DNA of 64,000 bases from Takifugu bimaculatus (Eukaryota; Chordata; Actinopteri; Tetraodontiformes; Tetraodontidae). The notes under the pieces were generated by a model. The model made no database searches and was not told where the DNA came from. It saw only the letters and a list, made by a program, of their open reading frames with translations. Location: positions 9,089,197 through 9,153,196 of the forward strand of contig CP034986.1 in assembly GCA_004026145.2 (NCBI GenBank), read 5' to 3'. The position numbers and the translations under genes are program-made. Positions 34,922-45,755 of the stretch are shown here, in pieces. Numbering within the stretch: position 1 is the first letter of the stretch; each line of letters opens with the position of its first letter.

Positions 34922-35560
34922 GCTGAAAACCATCAAATATGCAAGTGTTGGATGTGGAGATTCTTTTATTTGGGCTGAAACATGAAGCTAAATTGAACGT
35001 TTTGCTGTAAATTTCAAAATAACATGTTTGCAAAGATGATTCATGAATAGAAAAGATTTTTTTTGTTCTTATTTGCTGACAGCAGATTAACGATCGATCA
35101 TTTTAATTATTTCAGCTAAAGATGGAAGTCACAGCTCGCTTTACTCCTCTGGTGGCAGCAAGATCATCAATAACACGTCACTTTTCTGTTGCTTTAATTA
35201 AAGCTTATTAAATTGTCATGATTGCTTTCGCTCTTTAGTATGTCCACATTTTTACTTCACCAAATTAATCTGGCATTTAATCCACCCGTAAAGTCAGAAT
35301 TATTACCTTTTTTTTTAAACATTTTTTTTGGCATAAGTAATTTTGTAAATGCACGAAGAAAAGCGACGCTTGTTTGAGCTTTTATTGTAAAAAAAAAACC
35401 CCAAAACATTTCATTTCTTCCGTTGTTGGTGTAATTTTCGTCGTGTTATTTTCCCTTGAAAAATCACGAAATTTCAAATAATATCCACATTTCTGCGAGA
35501 CATTTTGAATGAAATCTTAATCTTAAAACAAATAGATAAATCGATTTAAAGAAGAAAGAT
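34922..35560. other. AT-rich intergenic stretch between lgi2 and ccdc149
   Basis: Nothing recognised. Strongly AT-rich with poly-T and poly-A runs, then an abrupt change to GC-rich sequence at about 35,570 where the ccdc149 promoter begins. Confidence 0.6.
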
Positions 35561-35748
35561 TCGGTTGATTTCGGCGCAGTACCGGATGTCCTGTTTGCTC
35601 CTGCTGTATCACTCCGCCGAACTTGACGCGCACATCCGCAATGAAATAGTGACGCTGCCAAACAAACGGAGCAGCGACAGCTCAGGCGGGGCTGGAAGTC
35701 GCCACGTATCCCGATATTTAGTCGGGAAAACCGGCTAAAATATTCCGG
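35561..35748 (+). promoter_or_regulatory. ccdc149: ccdc149 promoter/5' UTR region
   Basis: A CpG-enriched segment directly precedes the first coding exon, with an abrupt base-composition step from the AT-rich stretch upstream. I see no TATA box at a usual spacing. The boundary is inferred from composition. Confidence 0.4.
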
Positions 35749-38700
35749 ATGATGCAGTTTTCCAAGCGGAGCGAGACCGACTGGCAGGGGCTCGTCAGCG
35801 AGGTAAGACAGCGGTGGGAGCCGCCGGTCGGTGCTGCGGAGGCGGGCTGGTTTTCGCCCAAGCTCCCCTCCATATGGAAGCATCCTGGAGAACCATTCAG
35901 GTCCAAATAAACTCAGATTTGTTTCATCTTCACCTCAAATGTATAAACCGACCAACGTTGGCAGGAACAGCTGGACACGAAGCTGTTAAAGAGATGTTGA
36001 CACACCTGTTAGCATCACCTGGGTGTGGAGCCAAGACGGGGAAACCTGCAGAAAGCTGCGTCATTTGGGGGCTTTAGTGCACAAACGGTGCTCAGCAGCA
36101 CGAACCCGAGATATGTGCACTAATTCGAGAAATGTGCACTAACCTGAGATATGTGCACTAATTCGAGATATGTGCACTAACCTGAGATATGTGCACTAAT
36201 TCGAGATATGTGCACTAACCTGAGATATGTGCACTAACCTGAGATATGTGCACGAACCCGAGATATGTGCACTAACCTGAGATATGTGCACTAATTCGAG
36301 ATATGTGCACTAACCTGAGATATGTGCACTAACCTGAGATATGTGCACTAATTCGAGATATGTGCACTAACCTGAGATATGTGCACTAATTCGAGAAATG
36401 TGCACTAACCTGAGATATGTGCACTAATTCGAGATATGTGCACTAACCTGAGATATGTGCACTAACCTGAGATATGTGCACTAATTCGAGAAATGTGCAC
36501 TAACCTGAGATATGTGCACTAATTCGAGATATGTGCACTAACCTGAGAAATGTGCACTAACCTGAGATATGTGCACTCACCTGAGATATGTGCACTAACC
36601 TGAGATATGTGCACTAACCTGAGATATGTGCACTAACCCGAGATATGTGCACTAACCCGAGATATGTGCACTAATTCGAGATATGTGCACTAACCCGAGA
36701 AATGTGCACTAACCTGAGATATGTGCACTAACCCGAGATATGTGCACTAACCTGAGATATGTGCACTAATTCGAGATATGTGCACTCACCTGAGATATGT
36801 GCACTAATTCGAGATATGTGCACTAACCTGAGATATGTGCACTAACCTGAGATATGTGCACTAACCTGAGATATGTGCACTAACCTGAGATATGTGCACG
36901 AACCTGAGTTATTTCTCTGCATTCCAACTAAACCTCACCAATAAACAGGTTATGGGAGCCCGGTAGAGACAAACAGGCCAATAACTGACTGACTTCTCCT
37001 GTTTCCTGCAGGATTTTTGGGCTTTAGCGTGAATTCTTATTGCTAAAATGTCCAAATTCCCAGTTCAGCTTCACATTTAATCAGTCGCTGAGTTCTTTTC
37101 CAACCCTGCTGCTAAAGTCAAGAGTCGTCTGCTGCTGCCTAATTTGGTTCCGCGTTGATGGGATCTAAAACCTCCTGCCTCCACCAGAGCTGTGACGCTG
37201 TGGCTCTCTGCAGTTCCTGGTGTGTAAACGGAAGCTGGAGAGCAAGAAGGACGCGCTGCTCATCCTGTCCAAGGAGCTGGACACCTGCCAGCAGGAGCGG
37301 GACCAGTACAAGCTGATGGCCAACCAGCTGAGAGAGCGCCACCAGGGGCTGAAGAAGAAGTACCGCGAGCTGATCGTGAGTGGCCCCTCTGGCCCCACCC
37401 CTCTGGGTGGCCCCGCCTCTGGCCCCACCCGTCTGGGTGGCCCCGCCTCTGGCCCCACCCGTCTGGGTGGCCCGCCTCTGGCCCCACCCATCTGGGTGGC
37501 CCGCCTTTGGCCCCACCCATCTGGGTGGCCCGCCTCTGGCCCCACCCCTCTGGGTGGCCCGCCTCTGGCCCCACCCGTCCGGGTGGCCCGCCTTTGGCCC
37601 CACCCGTCCCCCTTTGGCCCCACCCGTCTGGGCGGCCCCGTTAAACGGTGGCATTGTTCTTGTTTTCAGGACGGCGACCCGTCGCTGCCTCCGGAGAAAC
37701 GCCACCAGGTGAGCTGCTGATTGGCCAGGAGCCCGGCGTGTTTGGAGTGAGCCGCTCCCGTCCCGGATCCTGTTGATTCGCCTCAGTTACGGAACCTCAA
37801 CCGTGCGCGTTAAGGTCACGTGATCACCCCCCCCCCCCCCCCCCCCCCCCATTTACTCTCCCCCCCCAGGTGAACCTGGCGCAGCTCCTCGGGAATTCCA
37901 AAGAGCGAGAGAAGAAGCTGACGGAGGAGCTGAAGGAGCTGAACCAGAGGCTGACGGAGGCGCAGGGGGACAACAAGGTGGCGTGTGGGCGTGGCCTCGG
38001 AGATGAGAGGTTCTTCGTTAACCCGCGGATTTACGTCGTGTGTTTAAATGTGCAGCTCCTCAGGATGACCATCACCCGTCAGAGGCTGGGGGACGAGGAG
38101 GTGGGGGCGCGCCACTTCCCCGCGCACGAGCGGGAAGACCTGGTTCGCCAGCTGGAGAGGGCGGGGCTTCAGGTGGGTGGATCTGGTTTGCTCCCGTTAG
38201 AGCGGAGCATGTTTCTGCTCAGCTGAGATGATCCCCCCCCCCCCCCCAGCTGGAGGAGGCGGAGCACAACGTGAAGGCGGTGACGGACGAGCTGCAGGAC
38301 GTGAAGGCGGAGCGCAACGTCTTCCGAGAGAAGGCGTGCCGGCTCAACGTGGAGCTCAACCACGTGCTGGGGAACCGCGAGGCCCGCGTCATCGACGTGG
38401 ACGCCCTGTGCATGGAGAACAGGTCAGACTGGCTCCAGGGTCAGGGGTCAGGGGTCACGGGTCTGGCCCCTCCCACATCCATCAGGATCAGCGGAGGCTG
38501 ATGTTGGAATGCTGAGATGATTCCCGCTCTTGGTTTTCAGGTATTTACACGACCGTTTCGGGCAACTCCAAGAGGAGGTGGACCTGCTGAAGTCCAACAT
38601 CCTGAAGTACAAGGTGCCCCCGCCAAGCTGCCTTCACCAGGGGTGGCTTTGATCCTGCTTTGATTGGTGCTTCCTTTATTCTTTCAGCCCTTTCCTCCCC

Positions 38701-41123
38701 TCAGACGGCTCTGGAGAGGAGGAAGAACTCTGGGAAACCACACGCTGCCCTCAGCGGCGTCCTGTCTGCCAAACAAGGTGAGAGCCGCCACCCTCCCTGC
38801 TCCGCCCCGACCCAGGCGGAGCCCGTCAGGCGCTGGTCAAATCTGCTCCTCATCATCTGGTTTCCTCCCCGTGTCACAAATCACTTCCTGTCTGTGTATC
38901 GGCGCGTCTCGCTGCATTATTTAAGAACCGCCGCCGATGCTTCAAACGGCGCCCAGACACCAGCTGGGCTGCTAATTGTGTTGTGAGCGCCGGAGAGCAG
39001 AGCTGGCGGCGAAACCAGGCCGCGGCGATGAGTGGCGGCGCTGAGTGGCGGCGATGATGGTGGTGGCGTCTGCTGGCAGCGTGTTCCGCTGAAAGCGAGC
39101 GTCCTCCCGCAGACACCCGGCCGTCTCTCCCGCTCGAATCTGCTCCTTCGCCTCTTCGCTTCTGGGTAAATATTTGACCCGGCGTCCTCCGCCTGACTCC
39201 GCCTCCTCTCCTCCAGTCCAGGAGACGCTCCTGGTGGAGCGGGGCTGCAGCCTGCCGGCCACGCCCCAGTCCATCTCCGACCTGAAGTCTCTGGCCACGG
39301 CTCTGCTGGAGACCATCCATGAGAAGAACCTGGTCATCCAGCACCAGCGCCACACCAACAGGTACGGCCGGCGTGTTGACTCGCCCGCCGCCGCCGCCGC
39401 CGCCCCAAACGCAAACACCTGTCCGCTGACCCGCTGCCGCCGCTGTTGCAGGATCCTGGGAAACCGAGTGGCGGACCTGGAGAAGAAGCTGAAGACGCTG
39501 GAGGTGTCGGGACTGTGGAGTCTTCCAGGTGTGTTCCCCGTGGGGGGTCTGGGGGCGGCGGCGCGTCACTGACACGTGATTCCAAGTCTTCTTCTTCTTC
39601 TTCCCCTCCGCTGCGTGTCAGGCCTGACCTACCACGTATCCATGGGAACAGGGCGTATGTACCCCTCTGCCCCCCCGTCCCTCCACCCTGTCAGTCATCT
39701 CAACACTGTCCCATTCTCATTCAGCATTTCAGGTTCCTCCATCCTCATCTGCTTCCTGGCCCAGACACTAGCGCCGCCCCCCCACCGGGGGGCGCTGTTG
39801 CGCCGCGCCTGAGCCGCCAGGAGCGGCGGCCTCAGCTGAGCGGAGGCGCCCTGCCTGTCACGAGACCGTCATTCCCGCCGCTATAAAACTGACAAGCATC
39901 CATTACGGGGAATGATTGCCCACATTACAAACACATTTAGGTGAATGTGCCGTTATTAGGGAATTTGTAGGCGAGGGGCCGGAGCGTCCACCTCGGTGGG
40001 GGGGGCGGGAGGGGGGTGGGGGGGGGGGGGGGGGGCGCAGAGCCGTGTGATGTGATGTGAAGTTGGGTTGATGGAGGGTCCTTGGCTGAGGCCCGGAGAA
40101 CAGAGCCAAGAACAATCAGGGCGACGTGGATCCACAGCTGGGATTGATGGATCCCAGCGGCGTTTAGAGTCGGCCAGCTAGAAAACCAGCAGGGCTGGGG
40201 GGTCGGGGGGGCTGGGGGTCGGGGGGGGTCGGGGGGGCTGGGGGGGCTGGGGGGGGGGCAGACGGACCTCAGGTGGAAGGATGGAGGGCTGAGCCGCTCC
40301 CCGTTGGGATGGGGCCCTCAGGAGCGTTGTCTCCGACCTGGGATTCGATGGTTTCCAGGCTGAATTATTGGAGTCGCTCGGCTTTTTAAACGGCTCATCA
40401 GCTGTCGGAGGCTGTTGGCGGCTGGGACGCGGCGCCGGACACGTCCTCGGCTCCAGACGTGCAGCCTGATCACATCTGGGGGCCTTTGGTCCATTTCTGA
40501 TGCACCAAACAGCTTCTGATGAAATGAACTGAGTGCCCCTTAATCAGCGTTCCCACCCAACGCCGCTGACAGGAACGCCGTTTATGTTCCGATCATTATT
40601 ACAGACCAAACAACACGCAGCAGATTCAAGGGGGGGGGGGCAAAGACGGGCCAATGTCTGGGCCCGTGTTCATCCAGACCCAAACCACCACATCCACCCA
40701 TACCTGCGTGGTCGTGGCCCCCCGGGGCCTCGCAGCAGCTTCCTCCTCCCTAATGTGTGTGATGTTGCAGGGACGCCTGACAGCATCACTGACGGCGCCA
40801 CTGACGGCCTCCCGCCGGAGCTCCGCCCAACACCTGTCACGCTCCGCCCCAACGTGGCGCCCGTGGCGCCGCCACCCGCAGGTGAGTGTGTAATTGGGCG
40901 CGACTGCAACGGTGGCGCGAACCGCGGCTAACGCTCGGGCTGCCATTAGCCGCGCCGCGCTAAGCACCCCGCGCCGTCTTCCCGTGCTTAACCCGAGCGC
41001 GTCGCCTCCCCGCTCCGGCGCCGCTCCGGCGCCGCTCCGCCTCGCGTCGCTGCAAGCTGCCCAAATGCCATGGCATTTTGGAAATGTGAGGCAGATTCCC
41101 GCCTGCTGACATTCAGAAACTTC

Positions 41124-41191
<68 letters not shown>

Positions 41192-42071
41192 CATAAATAT
41201 GGATGCCAGATCCAGGAAGGTGTCTCCGCCTCTCTCTGCTGTGTTTAACCTTCTTGCCTGCACAGCCACAAATATGGGTCAGCACTCCCAAAGTGAGCCA
41301 TATTTCAGCGGAGCGGCACGGCTCAGCTGTCGCCGCCGCCGGGATGCGGAGCGCCGCGCTCGCCTCGCGTCCTGTTGTCTGGGGCGCTGCTGCTATATTT
41401 AGGCTGTTGCCATGGAAGCCTCCCGGTCCCACAACTCGTGGAAATGACTCGCGCGGTTCCACAAATGGACCGAACTGTTGTGAGTTTTCACCACTTTAAA
41501 AAGCGGCGAGGGGGCGTGTCCTCGGTGCCGCCGCCCGGCCCGAGGCGTTGAAGGGAAGAGAAGCCGTGTTTTGTGGTCTGGCTCCGGATCAGGTGCTGTT
41601 CTCACCTGCCCTCTTCCCGCTGCTGCAGGTGACAGAAGCTCCCATGATTCATGGTGGGGAAGCGGCGCCGCTGGCAGCGACCCCGGCACAGATGGCGTCA
41701 GCGGGGGGGACGCACCTGTGCTGCTCGGGCCTCTGGCAGGGGCGGAGACGGATGGAACTGGCGGGAGAGCCACCGGAGCCGTGACCCTGACGGAAGAACC
41801 GTCCGTCCCGGAACTGGGAGAGGGGCGGAGTCCCGTGGAGGAGGCGGGGCACGAGGAGGAAGGCGCCGAGGACGAGGAGCTGGGTTCCACCGTGGAGGAG
41901 GGAGAGGAGGCGGCCGTGGCGCTGGGCGCCCTCTCCGCTGGCGGCGGCTTCCCGTGGCTCCCAGGCAAACACGGCGGTCCAGACGAGGGTGGGAACGCCG
42001 ACCCCGAACGTACAGACGCAGCCATGTCCACGGAGCGGCCGGGTACCAGGGAGGTCGACGCCCACCGCTGA
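35749..42071 (+). CDS. ccdc149: Coiled-coil domain-containing protein 149
   Basis: Cytosolic coiled-coil protein of poorly known function. Thirteen exons in consistent phase: 35749-35802, 37214-37375, 37670-37708, 37870-37977, 38056-38172, 38250-38422, 38541-38613, 38705-38777, 39217-39361, 39452-39528, 39622-39654 (33-nt cassette), 40771-40881 and 41629-42071. The product is about 535 residues with the cassette, 524 without. Heptad-rich segments run from about residue 20 to 340 and include MANQLRERHQGLKKKYREL, RMTITRQRLGDEEVGARHF, VIDVDALCMENR, SISDLKSLATALLETIHEKN and LEVSGLWSLPG, all characteristic of CCDC149. The last exon is Gly/Glu-rich and poorly conserved, which fits the variable tail of this family. 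The first ATG (35749) was chosen; a second ATG follows directly. Introns 1 and 2 contain minisatellites. Exons 1-10 are very secure; exons 11-13 rest on phase and splice sites. Confidence 0.93.
36101..36908. repeat. 19-bp minisatellite, about 42 copies
   Basis: The unit is GTGCACTAACCTGAGATAT, 19 bp. About 808 bp of it lies in ccdc149 intron 1. There are two main unit types, with AACCTGAG or AATTCGAG, plus rarer AACCCGAG and AGAAATG variants. The types are interspersed rather than blocked. Each unit contains the palindrome GTGCAC. Confidence 0.97.
37383..37645. repeat. 29/30-bp minisatellite, about 8.5 copies, in ccdc149 intron 2
   Basis: Units begin GGCCCCACCC and include TCTGGGTGGCCC and CGCCTCT. 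The first two are 30 bp and the later ones 29 bp, with one truncated copy near the end. The repeat fills nearly the whole 294-bp intron. Confidence 0.95.
37827..37850. repeat. Poly-C run
   Basis: Twenty-four consecutive C in ccdc149 intron 3, immediately before the polypyrimidine tract of exon 4. Confidence 0.9.
39622..39654 (+). other. ccdc149: 33-nt cassette exon of ccdc149, or start of an alternative last exon
   Basis: Acceptor GTGTCAG and donor C|GTATGT, phase 1 at both ends, so it can be included or skipped without breaking the frame. It encodes GLTYHVSMGTG. If the donor is not used, the frame continues to a TGA at 39810-39812 and gives a protein that ends in a short hydrophobic and Pro-rich tail. 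Confidence 0.55.
40018..40035. repeat. Poly-G run in G-rich intronic tract
   Basis: Eighteen G in a row, preceded by other G runs from about 39997 and followed by GGGGGTC/GGGGGCTG repeats at about 40195-40258. All are in ccdc149 intronic sequence and are G-quadruplex-prone by composition. Confidence 0.85.
41128..41190. repeat. (TG)n microsatellite
   Basis: About 62 bp of pure TG repeat in the last ccdc149 intron. Confidence 0.95.
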
Positions 42072-42629
42072 TAGGTACAGCCATATATGGACTTCCTGGA
42101 GACATCACAAACTTCATGTCCTGCAGGGAGAAAATTTAACTAGGAAAATAACAGATTCGGCAGATTGGGCTCCGCCGCCCCACATTCCCTGCCCCGTTTC
42201 CCCGGCGACGGCAGGAGTCCCAGTTGTTTGCTCTGTGCTTCTCCTGTGGGACGCCGATAAACGAATGCTGCATTTTGTTGTTGGGCTCAGCGGGGGTCCA
42301 ATTTAGTCCGCCGTAGCTGTAATGAATATTTTGTAGACGTATGCAAATGAATCATGTTAATTTCCAAAGTTTGGTTCATCCGTACGTGGGAATCTCAACT
42401 TTGTGATTCACCTGAGACCACGAGTGCCTTAAACATGGAAAAGTTGCCTGATGCTCATGAATATTCACGCCACCGTGTGGGGGCGGGACCAGTATTCACC
42501 TCAGACAACCACAACATGGAGGGTCATGAATCTACTCTGTAGGGGCGGGGCTTAAGCGTGTGAACAGAAACAGTTAGCATGCTAACCTTTGTGAACAAAG
42601 CAGTTTTACACTCTGTGATCTTCTCTGAC

Positions 42630-42635
42630 AATAAA
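42630..42635 (+). terminator. ccdc149: Candidate ccdc149 polyadenylation signal
   Basis: AATAAA about 560 bases after the stop codon, and before the minisatellite block that starts at about 42,851. Confidence 0.45.
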
Positions 42636-42850
42636 GGAGGAACGCTTTATGGTGGAGCTTTATTTTCCTCACAGTCTTCGGTCAGCAGCGCTGAGAGCTG
42701 TCGTCCAGACGTCCCTCACACGCCACGCCGGGTTCACAAGGTCAGGAAGGCTGGGGAGCAGCAACGAGACGTTCCTCATTCATTCTGCTGCTGCTGCTGC
42801 AGCTTCGGTCTTTTTGATTGTTTCCCAGATTAGAGCAGCTTAACGAGTCT

Positions 42851-43746
42851 GGACAGAGACTCCTGAGGCTGGGCGGAGACTCCTCCCAACCTGGGCGGAG
42901 ACTCCTGAAGGTGGGCGACGACTCCTCCTGAAGGTGGCGGACGACTCCTTCCTGAGGTGGCGACGACTCCTAAGGTGGGTGGAGACCCCGCGGGCGGAGA
43001 CTCCTCCTGAATGGGGGGGGAGACTCCTCTCTTGCCTGGGTGGAGACTCCTCCTGAAGGTGGCGGAGCGGGAACCCTCAGGCTGGAGACTCCTGGGCGGA
43101 GACTCCTGAAGGTGGGCGGAGACTCCTAGCCTGGGCGGAGACTCCCGAAGGTAAGCGGAGACTCCTCTCAGCCTGGGCGGAGACTCCTGAAGGTGGGCGG
43201 AGACTCCTCCTGAAGGTGGGCGGAGACTCCTCCTGAAGGTGGGTGGAGACTCCTCCTGAAGGTGGGCGGAGACTCCTCCCAGCCTGGGCAGAGACTCCTG
43301 AAGGTGGGCGGAGACTCCTCCTGCAAGTGGGCGGAGACTCCTAGCCTGGGCGGAGACTCCTCCTGAAGGTGGGCGGAGACTCCTGAAGGTGGGCGGAGAC
43401 TCCTAAAGGTGGGAGGAGACTTCTATTGAAGCTGGGCGGAGACTCCTGAAGGTGGGCGGAGACTCCTCCTGAAGGTGGGCGGCGACTCCTCCTGAAGGTG
43501 GGCGGAGACTCCTCCTGAAGGTGGGCGGAGACTCCTCTCAGCCTGGGCGGAGACTCCTCCTGAAGGTGGGCGGAGACTCCTCCTGAAGGTGGGCGAGACT
43601 CCTCCTGAAGGTGGGCGGAGACTCCTGAAGGTGGGCGGAGACTCCTCCTGAAGGTGGGCGGAGACTCCTCCTGAAGGTGGGCGGAGATGACTCCTGAAGC
43701 TGGGCGGAGCCTCCTCCTGAAGGTGGGCGGAGACTCCCCTGAAGCT
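42851..43746. repeat. 20/23-bp minisatellite block, about 900 bp
   Basis: The core unit is GGTGGGCGGAGACTCCTCCTGAA (23 bp), with a shorter 20-bp form lacking one CCT and longer variants containing CAGCCTGGG. Roughly 40 copies. Long ORFs on the - strand (PPSGGVSAHLQEES repeats) come from the repeat and are not genes. Confidence 0.95.
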
Positions 43747-45644
43747 GCAGCAAACCTCACCATTATTCACGAGCTCCGTTGCTCTGAGCGTCCCTGAGCA
43801 GAGGTCATCGTGTTTGTTCCTGCTGCTGGTTTGGGTTGAGGTCCAACTGGTCTGACTGGTCTTCAGCTGTGCGGCGGCTCTCTTGGGCCACCGCTCAGCC
43901 CGGTCGGTTCCCTGTTCCGGGTCTCCGGCGACGCTCCCTGGATGTAATCAGTGTGACCAGAGAGGGTTTGACACTCCATCATGGCGGGGCCCCACAGGGG
44001 GGGGGGGGGGCAGCAGTTTCCAGGCCGACCTCTCAGCGGGGTTAATGAGTCCTCCAGCCAGGCGGCCCCTCCGTGGTGGCCGCTGCCCTCCCCATCCACG
44101 CTTCATTCTCTCACCTGGCTTTTTTACGCTTACCTGACTTTTATGGCGGCGGCGCGGCTCCGCCGGCGCCCTCCCCCGGCGCTCGCTCCTGAGGAGGCTA
44201 ACTTTTCCGCTCCGCTGCTGACGGGGCCGTTATTATCTGAGATAATGGAAGAAGGCGGGGGGGCACCGGAGTGTCACTCAACCCGTTCCCGCCTCTTTTA
44301 TGGAGTAAATAAGTTGTAACGTGCACAAATGCAGCACACCAGGACGGGCCGTGCACGCCCACGCCTCAGCGGTGGGTCGGACGCCACCGGCGTCCTGGTC
44401 CTCGGGCCCCGGATGGTCCCTGATCCCAGCTCTCCTGCTCCCTCCCGACCTTCCTGAGGAGTTTCCTCTTTTCCCAGAGGTGGAACTGCGACGGCAGCGA
44501 GGCCTCGCCGGCAAGGATCCACGACGAGAGCGCCCAGGGTCGGCGTGTTGCCGCGGCGCCCAGTTAGATCTCTATTAAGATAGCAGACGGTTGGCCGGTG
44601 TGATAAGAGCCTGGTCATGTGACATCAGGGATGGGGCGTCATGCTGGGGATGATGTCATCCCTAACCAGCACAGCCCAAACGGACCCTGACGCACGATTT
44701 CATGGCGCCCGCGGGTGAAATGATGCCAGAGCTACTGTGAGATGAGTTCAGGAGCTTCAGGAGAAGCGAGGATGATCCCTGACCAGGACCTGGGGGGGTA
44801 TTCCTGACCCAGAAGTCACCAGAACTGTTCCGTCCCGTCCTCTGCCACCATGAGAGGACCGCCGCACAGATTCCAGAGCGCGGCGGCGGATCCATCTTCA
44901 TTTGGAGGCACGGTGGCGCTCTGGCAGAGGCTCGCCGTTCCCTTTAATGAGTCCCATTATATTAGAATATATTATGTGTCCAGTTGGTTCCAGTTCCGTT
45001 TCCGAGTTCATCAATATGCCAAACGATTAGTCCGCGGCGTGGCGCTCGCTGCCGGAGACGTTTACCCTGTTAGGGGGCGCTACGGCGCCGCTGCCTTCTC
45101 TGCGCCGCCGCCATCAGTGCAGCGGCCACGAGCAATGAGCCGTTGGCCATTATGCTGCTTGTTAGCGATGTCCAGGCTGTGTAATTACCTGTGTCAACGG
45201 CCATGATTGTCTCCACTGACGGATCGTTCGGGGTGTTATAATTGTGGTTATAGCAGGTGGTGGATCCACACAGTCGGCGCCGCTCGGACCCCAAATCGTG
45301 TCCGTTAGTGTGGCGTCGCCGTCGAGGGAGCCGCGTCCATACGGGGGAGCGTCATGAATATGGTGAATAATCGGTAATAGAGGCCTTTTTACTGGCTAAT
45401 CGTGCTTCACATGGTTGCTAATGAATAATGATCAATAATATGGGGGAGGGTTCCCCTCAGTAGCTCCGCTGCTACCCTGGTGCTAAGCAGCTAACCACGC
45501 AGCTAACTTTAGCCACCGTGTTGACTCCTGTGGCGCGTGCTGCTAGCGCTACGATGATCACGTGGACGCACGTTTATGGTGATTTTACTGCCGATGCTAA
45601 CAGCTGAGCACATCAGCACCGGAAGGCCTGAAGTATCCGGAGGC

Positions 45645-45755
45645 TGAGGCTGGGGGGGCGGGGCAGGCTGAGGGCCGGGGGGGCCGGGGCAGGCTGAGGC
45701 CGGGGGGGCCGGGGCAGGCTGAGGGCGGGGGGGCCGGGACAGGCTGAGGTCGGAC
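45645..45755. repeat. G-rich minisatellite, about four units
   Basis: Units of about 27-30 bp built from GGGGCAGGCTGAGG(C/G)(C)GGGGGGGCC. Confidence 0.85.

Noticed and set aside
37139..37705. - strand ORFs of Gly/Ala/Thr repeats opposite CCDC149 intron 2
   Set aside because: They come from the 29/30-bp repeat. The + strand holds confirmed exons at both ends.
41571..42139. Several overlapping ORFs in other frames and strands across the last CCDC149 exon
   Set aside because: They are shadows of a GC-rich exon. Only the frame joined in phase from 40881 to 41629 gives a continuous product.
43341..43770. Long - strand ORFs with a repeated PPSGGVSAHLQEES peptide
   Set aside because: They are produced entirely by the 20/23-bp minisatellite, which lacks stops in those frames. 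Insertions shift the frame freely and there is no start or splice context.
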